A stretch of DNA of 13,536 nt from Anaerolineae bacterium (GTDB lineage: Bacteria > Chloroflexota > Anaerolineae > Aggregatilineales > UBA2796), in contig JADZBY010000129.1 in NCBI GenBank assembly GCA_020851855.1, positions 1-13,536 on the forward strand, written 5' to 3'. The notes beneath the pieces were generated by a model. The model saw nothing but the letters and a program-made list of their open reading frames with translations. It did not search any database and was not told where the DNA came from. The stretch's first letter is position 1; each line of letters begins with the position of its first letter. The position numbers and the translations under genes are program-made. Positions 6,962-13,350 of the stretch are shown in pieces.

Positions 6962-8566
6962 TCAGGTCGGCGTCTGCCCGTCCTCGGACCGGGCGTCATT
7001 GAGCGGCAGCCAGAAGCCGAACACACTGCCTTCGCCGGGCGCGCTCTGCAAGAGCACGTTGCCGCCGTGTTTGAGCGCGACGAGCCGCACCAGGGCCAGC
7101 CCCAGGCCGATGCCTTCCATGCCCCGCTGCAATGGGTCCGCCAGTTGGCTGAAGGCTTCCCAGAGGGTCGTCTGGCGCGCCGGTGGGATGCCGGGGCCAG
7201 TGTCCGCCACTTCGATGACGGCCCGCTCATCGACTTGCGCCAGCCGGATCAGGACGCTGCCGCCCGCCGGCGTGAATTTGAGCGCATTGTCGATGAGCTG
7301 CCAGAGCGCATCGCTGACCATCTGGCGGTCGATGGCCGGCGCGACCAGGCGCGGTGGGGCATCCACACTCAGCTTCAGGCCGCGCCGCTCGGCCAGCGAC
7401 AGGGAAGCGACCGCCGTATCCTGCACCAGCGCCGCCAATTCCACCGGCTCCAGTCGCAACGTCGTCTCGCGGCTCAACAGGTCCGCCGCCTTGAGCAGGT
7501 GGTCGACCATCTGCCGGGCCTGGTGCGCGCCCAGCGCGATCTGGTCGTACAGGTCGCGCTGATCGGGCGTCAGGTTGTCCAGGCCGTACTGCGCGAACAA
7601 CTCGATGGCCATGCCCAGCGTGGCGAAGGGCGAGCGCAGTTCGTGGCTGATGATGGCCAGGAAGTTCGACTTGAGGCGGTTGGTGGCTTCCAGGCGCTCG
7701 TTGGCGCTCTCCAATTCGGCGTTCAGCGCCCGGAAGCGCCGGTAGACCTGCCGCAGGTCGTGCGCGTAGGCCAACGACTGGCGGTGCACGCTTTCGAGAT
7801 CGCTCTGCACTTCGGCCAGCCGCGCCTCGGCGTCTTTGTGTTGGGCCGGGATGCGCACCCGGAGCGCCGTGCCGCCGCGCCCGCTGTGCGCGATCTCCAC
7901 GCTTCCGCCCACGTGCGCCAGCGCGCGGCGGGCTATCGGCAGCCCCAGCCCGCGCGAGTGCGCCTTGGCGGATTCCGTCTCGCGCTGGCGGACCGCTTCG
8001 AAGATGGTTTCCCATTCCGATTGCGGGATGGGCAGGCCGGTGTCGAGGATATGCAGCGTGACGCCGCTCAGTTCGCCCACCGCCTCGACGCGGACCAGCC
8101 CGCCGGGCAGGTTGAAGACAATCGCGTTCAGGATCAGGTGGTAAATCGCCGCGTAGAGCGTGCCCTCGTGGCTGTGGATGGCCGGGAAAACGTCCGGCAG
8201 GTACACCTGGAAAGTCACCAGGCACTCATCGGCCAGCGGGCGCAATTCGTCCAGCACGGTGTTGATCAGGGCGGCCATGTCGATATTTTCGCCCGCCGGG
8301 CTGGTCTTCCGGGCCTCGTAGGCGCGTGTGACGTGGTGCAGGTCGCGCGTCACCTCGTCCAGTTGCCGGGTCGCCGTATTCAGGGCCGTCAGGTGCGTGC
8401 GCAACTCTGGCGGCAACGCCGCGCCCGCCGCCTTCAGCGCGTCCAGGTGGCGGTGCAGAACGTCCAGAGGCGTCTGGAGCGCGCTGCCTGCTATGGAAAG
8501 GTAATCGACGGCTCGCGCGCTTTCACTGGCAGACGGAGCGGAAGCTGCCCCATTCGTATCGGTCAT
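6962..8566 (-). CDS. Tandem double-core histidine kinase with degenerate first core
   Basis: A 534-residue soluble protein with no PAS, GAF or membrane segment. It carries two kinase cores in a row. Core 1: helical region about 19-90 whose H-box-like stretch GSALQTPL (27-34) aligns with SHELRTPL but has Ser at the His position; then an ATPase-like domain about 95-245 with N-box HLILNAIVFN, G1-like DTGLPIP and a good G2 (RGLGLPIA). A coiled coil spans about 250-300. Core 2 is canonical: H308 in IISHELRSPFATL, N-box QLIDNALKFTPAG, G1 DTGPGIP, G2 GIGLGLALV. Core 1 probably binds a nucleotide or is purely regulatory and cannot autophosphorylate at the usual place. The start ATG overlaps the stop of the upstream regulator by four bases (ATGA), and GAGG at 8574-8577 is seven bases away. 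This coupling suggests the pair works together at a fixed ratio. Confidence 0.93.
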   Translation of the reverse strand: MTDTNGAASAPSASESARAVDYLSIAGSALQTPLDVLHRHLDALKAAGAALPPELRTHLTALNTATRQLDEVTRDLHHVTRAYEARKTSPAGENIDMAALINTVLDELRPLADECLVTFQVYLPDVFPAIHSHEGTLYAAIYHLILNAIVFNLPGGLVRVEAVGELSGVTLHILDTGLPIPQSEWETIFEAVRQRETESAKAHSRGLGLPIARRALAHVGGSVEIAHSGRGGTALRVRIPAQHKDAEARLAEVQSDLESVHRQSLAYAHDLRQVYRRFRALNAELESANERLEATNRLKSNFLAIISHELRSPFATLGMAIELFAQYGLDNLTPDQRDLYDQIALGAHQARQMVDHLLKAADLLSRETTLRLEPVELAALVQDTAVASLSLAERRGLKLSVDAPPRLVAPAIDRQMVSDALWQLIDNALKFTPAGGSVLIRLAQVDERAVIEVADTGPGIPPARQTTLWEAFSQLADPLQRGMEGIGLGLALVRLVALKHGGNVLLQSAPGEGSVFGFWLPLNDARSEDGQTPT

Positions 8567-8934
8567 TGCAGAACCTCGTCAACCTTGAGCATCAGTTCCA
8601 GTGGACTGAAGGGCTTCACGAAGTAATCATCGGCGCCGGCCTCTTTGCCGAGCCGCCGATCCCAGTCCTGGCCTTTGGCAGTCAGCATGATGATGTAGAT
8701 TCCGCGCGTGGCCGGGGACGATTTTAGCTGGCTGCACACCTGCAGGCCGTCCAGCTGCCCGCCCGGCATCTGGATGTCGAGCAGGATCAGGTCGGGCAGC
8801 TCACGCTGGGCGAGCGCCAGGGCTTGATCGCCGTTCTCCGCGGACAAAAGCTGGTAGCTGCCTTCTTCCAGGGTGACATGCACCAGCTCGCGGACTTCGG
8901 GCTGGTCATCGACGATGAGAATCTTCTTGGACAT
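8563..8934 (-). CDS. Single-domain response regulator (CheY-like)
   Basis: A 123-residue protein consisting only of a receiver domain. D9/D10 form the acidic pocket, D53 in LILLDIQMPGG is the phospho-acceptor, T85 in IIMLTAKG is the switch residue and K107 in YFVKPFSP is the conserved lysine. All catalytic residues are present, so it should be phosphorylated. There is a small insertion after the acceptor loop (PGGQLDGLQV). With no output domain it probably acts as a phosphate shuttle or as a docking partner of the kinases on either side. It starts three bases after the stop of the REC-GAF-PAS kinase and overlaps the start of the double-core kinase by four bases. No strong ribosome site precedes it (a GGAG lies 15 bases away), so translation probably depends on coupling to the gene before it. 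Confidence 0.95.
   Translation of the reverse strand: MSKKILIVDDQPEVRELVHVTLEEGSYQLLSAENGDQALALAQRELPDLILLDIQMPGGQLDGLQVCSQLKSSPATRGIYIIMLTAKGQDWDRRLGKEAGADDYFVKPFSPLELMLKVDEVLQ
8574..8577 (-). promoter_or_regulatory. Ribosome binding site for the double-core kinase
   Basis: On the minus strand GAGG is followed by seven bases and then ATG (8566-8564). It lies inside the end of the upstream receiver gene and supports this start together with the four-base ATGA overlap. Confidence 0.55.
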
Positions 8935-8937
8935 GGT

Positions 8938-11001
8938 CTATTCGGCTTTCTCCACCGGGTGTGGCATCGTATCGGATTCAGGACCCAGATTCGGCAGCAT
9001 GAGCGGCAGCGTAAAATGGAAGGTCGATCCTTTGCCCGGCTCGCTTTCCGCCCAGATCGCACCGCCGTGCAATTCCACGATCAGCTTGCTGATCGAGAGG
9101 CCCAGGCCCGTGCCGTTTGTCGCCGTGTTCGACGCATTGGCGCGGTAGAACTTCTCAAAGAGGTGCTCTTGCTCGTCCAGCGCCATCCCGATGCCCTCGT
9201 CCTGAACGCTGACATGGATGTCCACGTCGCTCGACGCGACCCGCACGGCGACCATTCCGCCGTTGGGGGAGTATTTGCGCGCGTTGGAGAGCAAATTCTC
9301 GACCACCTGCGTCAGCCGGACGGCATCACCGAGCACGGGTGGGTAGCTGGGGCAGCGGTCCAGCACGAAGCGGTGCTGCGGCGACGATTCCTGGAAGGGC
9401 GAGAGGGCCTGCGCGATCAGGACGCCCATGTCCACCGGCTCCATAGCCAGCGTCAGGTTGCGTTTGGCTTCCAGACGCGAAATGTCCAACAGGTCATCGA
9501 TGAGCTTTCCCAGGCGCGTTGCCTGCTCGTTGATCATGGTCAGGAAACGCTTCTGCCGGTCGGCGTCCAGGTTCCGGCTGAGCAGCAGCTCGCTGAAGCC
9601 ACGAATGCTGGTGAGCGGCGTGCGCAGCTCGTGCGCCGCCGTCGAAAGAAACTCGGTCTTCAGGCGGTTCAGTTCTTGCAGCTCGTGCTGGGCGCGTTTG
9701 CGCTGCGTGACGTCGCGGCTGGCCAGCACGATGCCTTCCACCTGACCCTCTTCGGTGAAGATGAGATTGCACAGCGTCTCCAGCCAGATGACGCTGCCGT
9801 TGGCGTGGAAATACCGGTGCTCGGCGCTGCCGGTATTGAACATGCCTGCCCGCATCGCCTCGATGTCATCGGGGTGAACGTGCTGAAACACTGACGTCCG
9901 CAGCAAGCTTTCCGGCGGGTGGCCGAACACGTGCCAGCACGACGGGCTGGCGAACTCGATGATGCCGTTGGCGTCGGCGCGGTACACGGCGTCCAGCATC
10001 GTATCGGTGATCTGGCGCAGCTCACGCTCGTTGGATTGCAGCGCCTCTTCTGTGCGCTTGTGCTCCAGCGCGGTGATGAAGATCTCGCCGGCCATCTTGA
10101 CCAGCGCGATATCCTGGTCGAGCCACACCTTCTCCGCGTGCGTCGTCTCGAAGCCGATGAAGCCGGCCAGCCTGCCTTTGGAACTGACGGGCACGAGCAA
10201 CGCCGAGCGGCACTGGCGCGCTTCCAGGAATTTGCGCTCGGCCCGCACAAACGACGGAAGCTCGTCCAGCGACGTGATGCGGATGGTATCAAGCTGGGAG
10301 AGCCGGTCGTACCACCCCGGAAAGAGCATGACCGGGACGCGCTGAAGCATGTGCGACTTGGACGGCACGCCCGGCGCGCACCACTCATGCGGGCAATTGA
10401 TGCGCATGCCGCCTTCGTAAAAGGCGCACAGGTAGGCGCGATCCACCCGGATGAACTCGCCAATCTGGCACAGGGCGGCGGCGATGCGTGGGTCTACATC
10501 CGCCGGATCGAGGTCGATGAACTGCGTCGAGATGGACATCATGAACTGCTCTAACTCGCGCAGGTGGGCGTGTTCCGAGGCAAGGCGTTCCTGGGCGGCG
10601 ATGGCTTTCAGTTCGCGCATCTGCATCAGCCGCCGCACCCGGTGGCGCAGCACTTCCCACTGGACCGGCTTGGTGATGAAATCCTCAGCCCCGGCGGCAA
10701 ACGCGCGCTTGATGGCGTCGGTGTCGTTCAGCGCCGTGACCATCAGGATCGGCGTCTCTTTCCCGTCGGGCAGGCCCTTGATGGCCTCGCACGCCTCAAA
10801 GCCGTTCATGCACGGCATGAGCACGTCGAGCAGGATGATGCCGGGCGACGCGCGCTGAAAGACGGCAATCGCATCCGAGCCGTCTTCCGCTTCGACCACG
10901 GACCAGCCGTCAAGCTCCAGGGCAGAGCGGATCATGCGCCGGATGAGCGGGTCGTCATCCGCGACGAGCACGGGGGCAGGCGGTACGGAGATGTTGTTCA
11001 T
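8938..11001 (-). CDS. REC-GAF-PAS hybrid histidine kinase
   Basis: A 687-residue soluble kinase. REC 1-125 with D15-D17, phospho-Asp D59 in ILLDVLMPCMNG, VTALND and FITKPVQW; a helical linker; GAF about 150-315 with the signature HEWCAPGVPS and LLVPVSSKGRLAGFIGFE; PAS about 327-436 ending in ASRDVTQRKRA; HisKA with H457 in AAHELRTPLTSI; HATPase about 555-670 with ENLLSNARKYSPNGG, DEGIGM and GTGLGLSIS. GAF domains of this HEWC type occur in many PAS/GAF signalling proteins and their ligand is usually unknown. The frame extends upstream to 11229, but that part lies inside the preceding gene; the receiver begins at MNNISVPPAPVLVADDD. ATG 11016 (MRRNV...) is a possible alternative with no better ribosome site. 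The N-terminal receiver suggests the kinase is itself controlled by an upstream phosphate donor. The gap to the preceding gene is 28 bases. Confidence 0.94.
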   Translation of the reverse strand: MNNISVPPAPVLVADDDPLIRRMIRSALELDGWSVVEAEDGSDAIAVFQRASPGIILLDVLMPCMNGFEACEAIKGLPDGKETPILMVTALNDTDAIKRAFAAGAEDFITKPVQWEVLRHRVRRLMQMRELKAIAAQERLASEHAHLRELEQFMMSISTQFIDLDPADVDPRIAAALCQIGEFIRVDRAYLCAFYEGGMRINCPHEWCAPGVPSKSHMLQRVPVMLFPGWYDRLSQLDTIRITSLDELPSFVRAERKFLEARQCRSALLVPVSSKGRLAGFIGFETTHAEKVWLDQDIALVKMAGEIFITALEHKRTEEALQSNERELRQITDTMLDAVYRADANGIIEFASPSCWHVFGHPPESLLRTSVFQHVHPDDIEAMRAGMFNTGSAEHRYFHANGSVIWLETLCNLIFTEEGQVEGIVLASRDVTQRKRAQHELQELNRLKTEFLSTAAHELRTPLTSIRGFSELLLSRNLDADRQKRFLTMINEQATRLGKLIDDLLDISRLEAKRNLTLAMEPVDMGVLIAQALSPFQESSPQHRFVLDRCPSYPPVLGDAVRLTQVVENLLSNARKYSPNGGMVAVRVASSDVDIHVSVQDEGIGMALDEQEHLFEKFYRANASNTATNGTGLGLSISKLIVELHGGAIWAESEPGKGSTFHFTLPLMLPNLGPESDTMPHPVEKAE

Positions 11002-11029
11002 GACGTTTCTTCTCATCCTGGCGCGGCCA

Positions 11030-12190
11030 TCAGGCCACGCCGCGAAGCCGTCCACCGTCGGCGTGCACCGCGCTGGGCAGTTCGATGCGCACTGTCGTGC
11101 CTTCGCCGGGCGCGCTGGAAATGTCAAAGCGCCCTTCGTGCAGCTGCACGAGCCTTCGGACGAGCGCCAGGCCCATGCCCGTGCCCTGCTGCTCATAGTG
11201 ATCGCGGTCGAACTGCATGTGCAGGCCAATCCCGGCGATCTGCTCCCGGGACATGCCCCGGCCCGCGTCGTGCACGGTCATCACCATGCCGGACGGCGTC
11301 GCGTTGGCGCTGACATGGACCGGAGCGCCCGCTGGCGAGAACTTGAAGGCATTCATGACCAGCTCTTCCGTGATGCGGCTCAGGTATTCGGAGCCAATCG
11401 CGGGCGGCGGCAGGTCCTCATCCAGGCTCAGCGTCAAATCGCCGTCCCGCTTGGCGATGGCGGCGCAGTCTGCGGCAATGGCCCCAACCAGATGCGCGGC
11501 GTGTGGGCTGGCCTGGCTGCGCAGCACGGCCAGCGCGCCCGGTCGCTGCGCCGCGACTTCCAGCTGTGCATAGAGCAGGTAGTTTTCCGTCAGGCGCTTG
11601 ATGCGCTCGCCCGCGTCGTGGATGATAGACAGGTACTCCCTGATCTCGGACGGGTCCATGCTCGGCGCGTCTTCGAGCATCAGCTCCGTGTAGCCGAGCA
11701 CCGAGGTGAGCGGCGTGCGCAGCTCGTGCGGCAGCGCGGTGATCAACTGCCGGCTGAGCGCCTCGAGGCGCAGATCAGCTGCCTGACGGTAATCGGCGTC
11801 CTTGCGTAGCTGGGTGCGCACGGCAGCCAGCAGATCGCGCATGGCGAAGGGTTTGGCCAGGTAATCCACCGCGCCAAGCTCCATGCCCTGGCGCACGTCG
11901 GCGTGCTCTGCCAGCGCGGTGAGGAAGATGAAAGGCACGGTCCGGTACTTGGGGTCGGCGCGCATGGCGGCCAGGACGCCGTAGCCGTCCAGGTCGGGCA
12001 TCATGATGTCGCAGATGACCAGATCGGGTTGCTCGGCGTGCAGCGCTTCTAGCCCCTGCCGACCGTTGGGTGCGTCCACAACGCGGAACCCTTCCCAGGT
12101 GAGGACCTCGACCACCGAGGTGCGCAACGCCTGGCTATCTTCGATGACCAGGATGCAGGGTTGTGCGGAGTGACCACTTTTGTCCGTCAT
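11030..12190 (-). CDS. REC-HisKA-HATPase hybrid histidine kinase
   Basis: A compact 386-residue soluble kinase whose only input domain is an N-terminal receiver. REC 1-125 has E17/D18, phospho-Asp D61 in LVICDIMMPDLDG, FLTALAEH and DYLAKPFAM, so all key residues are present. HisKA follows a short linker with H155 in TALPHELRTPLTSV. HATPase about 250-370 has N-box EELVMNAFKFSPAG, G1 DAGRGM and G2 GTGMGLALV. With no PAS or GAF, the signal it senses is presumably the phosphorylation state or partner of its receiver, which makes it a candidate relay element. The frame is open to 12298, but ATG 12190 has a GAGG eight bases upstream and starts just before the receiver fold (MTDKSGHSAQPCILVIEDS), so the longer N-terminus is unlikely. 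It is the first gene of the tightly packed minus-strand set. Confidence 0.94.
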   Translation of the reverse strand: MTDKSGHSAQPCILVIEDSQALRTSVVEVLTWEGFRVVDAPNGRQGLEALHAEQPDLVICDIMMPDLDGYGVLAAMRADPKYRTVPFIFLTALAEHADVRQGMELGAVDYLAKPFAMRDLLAAVRTQLRKDADYRQAADLRLEALSRQLITALPHELRTPLTSVLGYTELMLEDAPSMDPSEIREYLSIIHDAGERIKRLTENYLLYAQLEVAAQRPGALAVLRSQASPHAAHLVGAIAADCAAIAKRDGDLTLSLDEDLPPPAIGSEYLSRITEELVMNAFKFSPAGAPVHVSANATPSGMVMTVHDAGRGMSREQIAGIGLHMQFDRDHYEQQGTGMGLALVRRLVQLHEGRFDISSAPGEGTTVRIELPSAVHADGGRLRGVA

Positions 12191-12198
12191 TACTGCTG

Positions 12199-12202
12199 CC
12201 TC
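12199..12202 (-). promoter_or_regulatory. Ribosome binding site deciding the REC-kinase start
   Basis: GAGG on the minus strand lies eight bases before ATG 12190. This favours the shorter protein over an in-frame ATG at 12298, which would add 36 residues unrelated to a receiver. Confidence 0.55.
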
Positions 12203-12240
12203 AGACTGTGATCGTTCTGAATTTTCTTGAAACGAGGTGT

Positions 12241-12296
12241 GCCAGACGGCCAGATAGGGTCCAGGCGTGGGGGCAAGGCGTGACGCCGTGTCTGGC
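12241..12296 (-). repeat. Three GCCAGA(C/T) boxes upstream of the REC-kinase operon
   Basis: GCCAGAC at 12241-12247 and GCCAGAT at 12249-12255 are direct copies eight bases apart. GTCTGGC at 12290-12296 is the same word inverted. A GGCG/CGCC stem (12277-12287) lies inside. The group sits about 50-105 bases upstream of ATG 12190, a plausible place for a regulator-binding site. Operator function is inference; a long weak hairpin is the alternative. Confidence 0.35.
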
Positions 12297-12403
12297 ATAC
12301 CTTGACCATCAGTTTCCGTCAGAACGGCGATTTCGGGGAGTAGGCGATAACCCCATTTCGGCGGGGAAAAGACCCCACTTCCGCCGGCGGGGCGACTTGG
12401 GCA

Positions 12404-12425
12404 GCGCCGGGTGGGAAACCGGCGC
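12404..12425 (-). terminator. Candidate hairpin terminator after the LuxR-type regulator
   Basis: GCGCCGG (12404-12410) and CCGGCGC (12419-12425) form a perfect 7-bp stem with an 8-base loop, beginning 18 bases beyond the regulator stop codon on the minus strand. No T-tract follows. It may end the regulator transcript or partly attenuate read-through into the kinase genes. Confidence 0.4.
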
Positions 12426-12443
12426 GTTGTACCCTTGCCCTGG

Positions 12444-13085
12444 CTACGAATCGAGCGGGATAATGCCCTGTTTCACGGCGAAACGCACCAACCCGGCTAG
12501 ATCATGGATATTCAGCTTGTCCATCAGACTGGTGCGATGTTTCTCGACCGTCTTCACGCTCAGAGACAGCATCCGGGCAATCTGCGGGTTCGTATTGCCC
12601 TCGGCGATGAGCTGCAACACCTGCCGCTCGCGTGCGGTGAGCAGATCGACCGGCGACGCGGGCAGGGAATTGACGAATCCGTCCAGCAGGGTGCGCGAGA
12701 TGGACGGGCTGAGGTACACCTCGTCGCGGTAGGCGGCGCGGATGGCCAGCAGAAGCTCTTCCGAAAGGGCGCTCTTGAGCAGGTAGCCGCGTGCGCCCAG
12801 CTTCAAGGCGCGCTGCACGACGGCCTCGTCGGAGTGCATGGACAGGATCACCACCCGCACGCGCGGCGCAGTGGTCACAAAGCGCTCCAGCACGTCGAGG
12901 CCGTTCATCTCCGGCATCGAGATGTCCAGCAGGACCACGTCGGGCTTGAGCGACTCCACGAGGGCAATCGCCTTCTCGCCGCCTTCGGACTCGCCGACGA
13001 CGTCGATGTCGCCGGCGCGCTCGGCCAGCGAGCGTATGCCCTGCCGGACCAGATGATGATCGTCGATCAGCAGCAGCCGAATCAT
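12444..13085 (-). CDS. NarL/FixJ-type response regulator with LuxR HTH
   Basis: A 213-residue transcription factor and the only recognisable DNA-binding output in the window. The receiver (1-120) has D8/D9, phospho-Asp D54 in VVLLDISMPEMNG, the switch S in VVILSMHSD and Lys in GYLLKSALS (Lys-Ser in place of the usual Lys-Pro, common in this family). The C-terminal LuxR HTH about 148-205 contains LTARERQVLQLIAEG, NPQIARMLSLSVKTVEKHR and the tail LGL-like NIHDLAGLVRFAVK. Phosphorylation normally exposes the HTH and promotes dimer binding. MIRLLLIDDH is a typical start for the family; an ATG at 13106 would add seven residues. Such regulators usually pair with HisKA_3 (NarX/DesK-like) kinases, none of which is visible here, so it is either an orphan or takes phosphate from an unusual partner. 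Same strand as the kinase group but about 250 bases upstream of it. Confidence 0.96.
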   Translation of the reverse strand: MIRLLLIDDHHLVRQGIRSLAERAGDIDVVGESEGGEKAIALVESLKPDVVLLDISMPEMNGLDVLERFVTTAPRVRVVILSMHSDEAVVQRALKLGARGYLLKSALSEELLLAIRAAYRDEVYLSPSISRTLLDGFVNSLPASPVDLLTARERQVLQLIAEGNTNPQIARMLSLSVKTVEKHRTSLMDKLNIHDLAGLVRFAVKQGIIPLDS

Positions 13086-13162
13086 TACCGCCCGTACTCT
13101 CCACACGAACGCCGGCCAACGATGTGTTCTGGCAACGCCCGCATTGCCTGCCGTCCCATACG

Positions 13163-13168
13163 CTTATA
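13163..13168 (-). promoter_or_regulatory. Candidate -10 element for the LuxR-type regulator
   Basis: The minus strand reads TATAAG here within an AT-richer patch (GTGTAAAGTATAAGCG), about 78 bases upstream of ATG 13085. A -35 matching TTGACA at 17 bases is not visible (the area is GC-rich), so this is only a candidate. The rest of 13086-13190 shows no gene or clear structure. Confidence 0.3.
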
Positions 13169-13190
13169 CTTTACACCGAAGCCGCCCGCC

Positions 13191-13327
13191 CATGATGAAA
13201 TTTAAGAAATTGGGGCGGTCAGGCTTACGGGCGGCTCGCCAGCCGCCCCTACAGCACGCAACATGTAGGGGCGCGTCGCGACGCGCCCGCCATGGTCATC
13301 CACATCCAATTCTTGAAATCCATCATG
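13191..13327. mobile_element. MITE-like element with imperfect terminal inverted repeats
   Basis: The left end (13191-13213) starts CATGATGAAATTTAAG and ends ATTGG. The right end (13306-13327) is its inverse with 19 of 23 positions matching and one gap. Between them lie nested palindromes: GGGCGGCT/AGCCGCCC (13229-13236, 13241-13248), CCCCTACA/TGTAGGGG (13246-13253, 13264-13271) and a perfect 20-bp palindrome at 13269-13288. The total is about 137 bases with no coding capacity. I see no clear target-site duplication, so mobility is inferred from structure only. It could instead be a REP-type folded repeat. Confidence 0.4.
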
Positions 13328-13350
13328 AACGGGTGGGTGTTCGCAACGTC

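Larger units (their letters stand above)
12191..12443. other. Intergenic region upstream of the REC-kinase operon
   Basis: About 250 bases with no convincing gene. From the regulator gene leftwards it holds a 7-bp hairpin (12404-12425), two short C4...G4 elements at 12351-12366 and 12373-12392 that share CCCCA(T/C)TTC and GGCGGGG, a related GGCGATTTCGGGG at 12326-12338, the GCCAGA boxes, and an AT-richer stretch at about 12210-12232 where a promoter could lie. I see no good -35/-10 pair. Confidence 0.5.

Noticed and set aside
6935..8626. 563-residue plus-strand frame spanning the double-core kinase
   Set aside because: It is fully antisense to a gene with clear kinase motifs, is Arg/Gln/Val-rich as expected of a GC-rich shadow frame, and shows no domain.
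8824..11313. Plus-strand frames of 211-356 residues opposite the REC-GAF-PAS kinase
   Set aside because: Antisense shadows in high-GC DNA with no ribosome site or domain.
12191..12298. N-terminal extension of the REC-kinase to ATG 12298
   Set aside because: The extra 36 residues precede the normal receiver start, and a good ribosome site supports ATG 12190.
12326..12392. G-quadruplex in the G4-rich spacer
   Set aside because: The G runs are too far apart and alternate with C4 runs, so simple hairpins are the likelier structure.
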